Positions 58,697 through 64,000 of a DNA stretch of 64,000 bases are shown here, piece after piece. Positions within the stretch are counted from its first letter, which is position 1. Every line of letters starts with the position of its first letter. Source of the DNA: Lunularia cruciata (taxonomy: Eukaryota > Streptophyta > Marchantiopsida > Lunulariales > Lunulariaceae). Both the position numbers and the translations under genes were made by a program. The DNA is taken from contig OX419756.1 in the NCBI GenBank assembly GCA_948567375.1, forward strand, positions 44,122,552 to 44,186,551. Direction: 5' to 3'. A model generated the notes under the pieces. That model ran no database searches, was not told the origin of the DNA, and was given only the letters and a program-made list of their open reading frames with translations.

Positions 58697-59140
58697 TGTA
58701 AAATACCAAGGAGAATGGAAGATTAGAGTGGAAAATCAAATTGGAATTCTCAAGTGAAAGAAACTCCAAATTCTTAGCATGAGCTTGGGCTTTGGTATTT
58801 ATAGTAAAGTAATATAAGATTCTTGAGAAGCCTCCAAGGAAGCCCCTTCTTGAAATTGCCTTCTTGGAATGCAAACTATGTTAGCAAAGAAGCTTCCAAG
58901 GAAGCTCCTTTCTAGAAGTTGCCTACATGGTGTACAAGCTGAACTAGCCATTAACTTGGTGTAAAAGTTATCCTATCCTTGCAAGGTATCTAGAATTTTC
59001 CTACCAAGAAGCTTCCTAGGTGCTTCTAGAACATTGTACCAAAGAGCTTCCTAGATGCTTATAGAACATTTTTAAAATTACTAAGTATACTTGGTTTATT
59101 TTATTAACTCATTAACGCATGCTAGCTCCATATTAGAACA
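58697..59140 (-). repeat. 3' LTR of copy C
   Basis: 444 bp, TGTTCTAATATGGAG at the upper end. The polypurine tract complement TATTCCCCTA begins at 59141. Diverged from the LTRs of A and B but with the same block order and AAGCTTCC motifs. Confidence 0.82.
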
Positions 59141-59906
59141 TATTCCCCTACTACTAGTTGGAGATATCTCATCATCATGGATTCCTCAAACTCTTGTAAG
59201 GTTATTTGAGCATTTTAGAGATGAGCAAGAGGATCCCATATGCATCCAATTATTGTTCCCTTGAATTCTTCCATGTTGAGATTGGAGCACCAAAGTATCA
59301 TTGAGCTTGCTCTACTCTTGGAATTGCCACCATTATTTTATCAGTCTATTTAATTGGCTCAAAGCTAAGAGAATTTGTCTTTTTTCATCCAAAAGATTTG
59401 TAGTTTTAAAAGAACATTCACAATCAAATACAAATATTTTTATCGCACCAAGTAGATTCTTGTCTTTAAATACCTTTGGCTTCAAAATCAAACTCAATCT
59501 TGTAATTTATAAAACATTACTCTCTTTATCTGCTTTTATTGTTGACTATCACAATCTATCTCTTGGATAAATTGAATAAAGTGCTTAATCTATTATTGCA
59601 TAACAAAGATAAATTTAGGACAAAGACAAAGATAATCATTGCCATGATTACTTCTAAACCAAAATATATAAATGAAATTATCTTAGTTAAAAATAGATAT
59701 AACATATCTATTACTCCATATGAATTACATTTGGAAGGATCAATGGTTCATCAAACAAGATGATCATGTTCAAAAAATTCTACCCAGAGTGTGAATTGAT
59801 GAATTGTATGAAATGATGATTTGGTAGTACATGGACATCAAAATTTCAATAGTTTGTGAAAATTAATTTTGTGATCTATAGATTCTATTCATCCCATTCC
59901 TACCAA

Positions 59907-60361
59907 TATAAAAGATCAGGAGAGAAAGAGGAGAATGGAAGATAGGAGGAGAAGATCATATTAAAACTCTCAAATGAAAAAAACTCCAAATGCCTAGCAT
60001 GAGCTTGGGCTTTGGTATTTATAGTGAAGCAATACAAGGTTCTTGAGAAGCTTCCACATAAGTTTTCTTCTCAAAGTCACCTTCTTAGAGTGCAAATTAA
60101 GCTAGCTAAGAAGCTCCCAAGGAAACTTCTTTTTAGAAGCTTCCTATTAGGCATACAAGCTAAGCTAACCATTAACTTGGTGTACAAGCTACCCAATCCT
60201 TAAAAGTTATCAAAGAACATCCCACCAAGAAGCTTCCTAGGTGGTTCTACAACATTCTACCAAGAAGCTTCCTAAATGCTTCTAGAACATTCTTAGAATT
60301 CTTAGCTATATTTGGTTTATTTTACTAACTCATTAGCCTTTGCTAACTCTATAATATTGCA
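59907..60361 (-). repeat. 5' LTR of copy C
   Basis: About 455 bp. The lower boundary is placed by the degenerate primer-binding-site junction (ACCAATATAAAAGATC) and the upper one by TGCAATATTATAGAG on the minus strand. It is visibly diverged from the 3' LTR, so the insertion is old. Confidence 0.78.
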
Positions 60362-60371
60362 TGCACCCTAA

Positions 60372-60715
60372 CCAAGCAAACCTATATTCCCATGAGCAAA
60401 GCCATTGTCCTTGCAAGCAAAATCCATCTTCTTTGTCCTTCAATGAGCAAAGCTATCTTCCTCATGATTGAATCTATCTCTCTTGTATGTGAACCTAAAT
60501 CTATGTCAACAAAGCCATTTTCCTACAAGAAAATCCATCACTTTGCACAAGTGAACCTAATTTTTGGGCAAGCATGCCCATGAGCTTTGCAAGCAAAGCA
60601 TATTTCTCTCAAGCAAACCCATCATGTCTATGAGTGGACCTGTTTTGTATGCAAGCAAGCCCATGTTGAAGGCAAACAAACATGTATTTTTTCCAAGTAA
60701 ACCCATATAGTTTGC
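60372..60715 (-). repeat. Degenerate minisatellite, inverted relative to 57254-57490
   Basis: Repeated GCAAGCAAA(C)CCAT, GAGCAAAGC and GTGAACCTAA motifs at irregular 30-70 bp spacing. Directly follows copy C. Confidence 0.5.
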
Positions 60716-61693
60716 TATTTTCCTACCACTCTACTTGTTTTGATTGAGGTTACTTTGTATACAAGGTTTGCTAGGACCTAAGACAAGATCACACACTTGG
60801 TATTCTTAGCCTTGACTCTTGCTGGCATTAGGGATAGATTTTCATTAGTGGAGGGTTTGTCCAAGAGAAGGAGATATGTTCCTCATGGGTTGATCAAGTA
60901 CTGGTTCCTTGTATGGGATTTCATTGCCAAGAGGTATCTAGCAAGACAATGCATGTTTCCCACATGACAACCATTCTTCAAGATTTTAAGTTTGCTTATC
61001 ATTCCTTCTAAGTGGTCCAAGGTGGTATATGGTCATGTTATTTTCAATGTGATAACCAAGATATCATGGTCTAGCATAAAGGATTATGATTGGGCATAGT
61101 TATGCTTCTTGCAGTTGAGGCAAAGTTATGATTCTTATAGAAGTAGCTCATGCATCTTGATTGTGGGAATTACAAGTTGAGATTTGTGGATCATCTTACT
61201 TGGCTTTCTTGGAGAGTGAAGTTATGTGTGATGGCAAGATCACCTATAAGAGCATAGGAGACAAGAAGATTTATGCATAAAATATAGCTCACAAGGTGGG
61301 GGATGTGCTAAGTGACCACTAGGATGAGGATTGTGAGTGAGAAAAGTGTCTTTTGCTCTATTGAAAACATCATGTTTCCACATTTGTATCACTTTTCACT
61401 ATATTTAATAAATAGATTGTCTTGTTCCTTGTGTTATTTAAATATTGATTTGAGTTTCAGATTTATTTGTGCATAGGTCTTCATGTTTTTACCCATCCTT
61501 ATGTAGTTCCATTACATGACCTCCTCTCTTATGAACATCCTTTAGAGTGCATTCTTTTCCATGTTGAGCCTTCAAGGGGAGAGTGAGAGTTAGGAGAGGT
61601 AGGAGAGGGCAAGGGTTGATCAAGGTTGGTGAATTTAGTGCCAAGAGAGCAGGTTCCTCTTGAGAAAGAGTGTAGTCTAGTTGAGCTTGAGGA
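60716..61693. other. AT-rich stretch, no gene seen
   Basis: Only short frames. Nothing recognisable. Confidence 0.5.
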
Positions 61694-62846
61694 TTGCTGC
61701 GTGGCTACCAAGAGTTGGAGAGATTAAAACACTTAGATAAGCTTATATTCAAGGGAGAAGCTCATGTTGAGGAGCATAGAGGGTTAGAGCTTTATTGGAA
61801 AGAGTTGTGTATTATTGAGGAGCTTCTAGAGGAGGCACATAAGAGATATGAGCAATGTGAGGGTATAGATATATTGGTATGTATGTAGACTCAAATAAAC
61901 ACTATATAGGGTGTCACCCATGGGACCCAAACCTAAGAATAACCCATTAACATAGAGGTGCAAGCTAGGGCAACACAAATAAACCCTCATTTGCATAGAG
62001 TTCCTAGAGAAGAACCTAGAGTGATGACATATGATGGTGATATTATTGCATGGGGATTGATACTTTCAGATGACTTGGCCCTCTTTCATTCTCTTCTACA
62101 CATATGTGGGATGAGATATAATGGCTTGAGAAGAGGAGTGTGACACTCAAGTATCAGATTAGTAGACTTACAATGTTGAGACAAAACATGACTTTGTCTA
62201 AGCAGTTCATTCCTTGTATAGGTTATGCTCACTATGCAAAGGCATATTTTAGTGTTGGATGTTGGTTGTCTTGTGGACCTTATGCGGGATAGTAGTCATC
62301 TCTTCACTCAATGGTACAATTTGGTATTTTAGTGTGGATGGTCATGTTATAGAGGTACAAGTATGTTAAGATATGTTCCACATCCTAAAGCTAGAGAGTT
62401 TATGGAATCTTGTGTAAAATACTTTGAGGTTATCATCCAGACTGATAATACTATGATAGAGTTAGATCACCTCCTCCAATCCATGTAGGATGAGGGTTCC
62501 TTACTAGAAGGAGTACATAGGGAGCCTGACTCATGGCCTTGTTTAGTTTCATGGATGGGTATATGGAGAGGCTACATAGCTATAACTTATGCATCATTTA
62601 TTGCCTTAGGTTTATGACTTTGCAATATATTGATAGATGACAATGCTGCACTTTCATGTTGTAGTACCCATCCACATGGTGCTATTCAACCTCCTAGATT
62701 TACTCAATACATGAGGATAGGTACATCACATACTTCATCATTGGACCTCTTGAGAGGTCTCCATTCAAACACATGCTTGACTATAGACTTTCTTGAGGAG
62801 TCATGGACATCAAGTCACCTTAGGAACTACCATGTAGATCTATAAA
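61694..62846 (+). pseudogene. Decayed reading frame of unknown family
   Basis: Three open stretches (61694-61888, 61958-62143, 62630-62845) share one reading frame, and the sequence between them also reads as protein-like in that frame, interrupted only by isolated stops. Readable parts include ELERLKHLDKLIFKGEAH, MTYDGDIIAWGLILSDDLAL, HPKAREFMESCVKYFEV and QPPRFTQYMRIGTSH. The single-frame coherence over 1.15 kb indicates a former protein gene or element ORF of more than 380 codons. I do not recognise the family. Confidence 0.5.
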
Positions 62847-63796
62847 AGAGTTTAGATGCATTCTTTTAGGATCCTCCCATGTACAATCATGAGCATCCAT
62901 GCAGAGTGGATGTGGAGATATAGTCTGGTGTGGATCCATAACCCATTTTGAATGCACTAAAATGCATTAGAGTAGCATGCTTTTTCCCAAATTATTTGGA
63001 AGAAACTTTTTAGATTATTTTGATGTCATATGGTCTTTATTATCCATTTTGGCACACTTTTGTACATTCATTTATATGTTTCTACTTATGTGTCCACATT
63101 TATATCTCTCTACAATTTTCCATCTATATGGCACGTTAATTATAAATTTATGAATAAGGATGTGTTTGAGCTTGTTCTTTTGACTTATTATACAAGTGTA
63201 AAAAAAATTTAGCAAGGATAACTTAGATAAAATAATATAAGAAATATTCTTCTTAAGTGCTACAAAACTATTGAATACAAGGATTTATGATAAAAAAAGA
63301 TAAGAAGTTTAATTGAAAGTAAACTAACATATAAGGATAGCTACTAATAATATTTATAACGATATTTGTCCAAATCATTTATGGTTAATTAATTAGAAGA
63401 CACATAATGGATGTAGTTATTATAGGATATCTAGATCAAATTTTATCTAGATTTATCTTGTGGTTATATATCTATATTATTTATCCATTTCAATTAAACT
63501 CTAACAAAACTCCTTTAGACTACTTTAGAGTAATATAATCTTGTTAAGGATCTTTGAGTTTTAGCTAGCCTTACCAACAAGCCTATTTAGTCATTTAGTC
63601 TAGTAAAGAACTTCTAAGCTCTTTTGCAAAGCCTCTAATGGCCAAGTCTTGCTAAGGATCTTTCAACTTTATATAATGAGGTTGATAGTGCAAGTCATAA
63701 AGCTATAGCTCATTATGTCTAGCCTTGCTAAGGTATTTAAATAGCATGGTATTAAAACCATCCACTTAGCGAATATTTATTTCTATTGACATTGTA
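62847..63796. other. AT-rich stretch; possible degenerate LTR end
   Basis: A TATATAA-like sequence near 63672 and AATAGCA|TGGTATTAAAACC at about 63743-63761 resemble an LTR 3' end followed by a primer binding site in which three bases have undergone transitions. Too weak to call an element. Confidence 0.25.
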
Positions 63797-63835
63797 AATC
63801 TCAATAAAGCTACAATCCATAGCTTTATTGAGATT
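63797..63835. repeat. Perfect 16-bp hairpin, 7-base loop
   Basis: AATCTCAATAAAGCTA (63797-63812), loop CAATCCA, exact complement (63820-63835). Confidence 0.92.
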
Positions 63836-64000
63836 GTTTGCTTTTTAGGATTAGATGTATACATAGTTTGTATATTCTCCACCATACAACTTACTATATA
63901 AGTATTTTTGTTAGGAATTTTTTTTAAAAATTAGATGTCATACTATTGGTATTCTCCATCATATAATAATTACTATATAATTGCTTACACCTATTGGATA

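Larger units (their letters stand above)
58697..60361 (-). mobile_element. Chromovirus copy C, internally deleted
   Basis: Minus-strand element of 1665 bp with LTRs at 59907-60361 (5') and 58697-59140 (3'). The 766-bp interior joins a piece next to the polypurine tract and chromodomain (59141-59290, cf. 318-470) directly to a gag-proximal piece (about 59310-59520, cf. 5260-5460). About 4.7 kb covering protease to integrase is missing. It has a TATA box (TATAAATA) in each LTR. No perfect target duplication is visible. It could be a one-off deletion or a member of a short non-autonomous subfamily. Confidence 0.8.

Noticed and set aside
1-64000. tRNA genes, rRNA and CRISPR-like arrays
   Set aside because: No T-loop/A-box pairs, rRNA segments or regularly spaced identical repeats with unique spacers were seen.

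Overview
This is nuclear DNA of a land plant. It carries intron-containing genes with plant-type domain architectures, plant LTR retrotransposons primed by initiator-tRNA-Met, and PIF/Harbinger transposase remains. A bryophyte such as a moss is possible, judging by the mix of element families and the intronless glyoxal oxidase gene, but the sequence does not settle the lineage. I see no bacterial or organellar genes, no rRNA or tRNA genes and no CRISPR array. One assembly gap (Ns) lies at 25787-25986.

Layout. (1) 1-20.2 kb is AT-rich and built from decayed transposons. A minus-strand Ty3/gypsy chromovirus (copy A, from before the window start to 6253) contains a nested solo LTR of a second family (2070-2805, target duplication CATAT). 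Next come gag-like debris (6.26-7.7 kb) and two truncated LTRs joined to each other (9.14-9.95 kb). A second chromovirus follows on the plus strand (copy B, 11437-17091, target duplication TAAAC), and then an inverted copy of the solo-LTR family (17175-17917). (2) 20.2-49 kb looks like ordinary genic DNA. It holds a PHD-finger/BAH-domain chromatin protein gene (21361-25701 and beyond, C-terminus lost near the gap) and a glyoxal/galactose-oxidase-like secreted enzyme (41781-43406). Between them, a very young Ty1/copia element (28961-33841, identical 408-bp LTRs, target duplication CATTG) has landed in a decayed repetitive coding sequence that resembles the C-terminal part of a reverse-transcriptase-type protein. 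(3) 49-64 kb is again AT-rich. It has two decayed PIF/Harbinger transposases (49.4-51.05 and 56.4-57.2 kb), an internally deleted third chromovirus (58697-60361, minus), degenerate tandem repeats, and a 1.15-kb decayed reading frame of unknown identity (61.7-62.85 kb).

Only two loci look like working host genes: the PHD-BAH gene, probably a nuclear chromatin reader, and the glyoxal oxidase, probably secreted and making H2O2 at the cell wall. They show no sign of working together. Everything else recognisable is mobile-element material. The most notable points are: LTRs of the chromovirus family packed with GAAGCTTC palindromes that match heat-shock-element half-site geometry; a polyprotein frame that runs through the polypurine tract into the 3' LTR; a copia insertion that is very recent by its LTRs yet already dead in its pol gene; a GC-AG intron inside the BAH domain; and several perfect hairpins of unknown origin. 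I did not find a convincing new multi-gene system.
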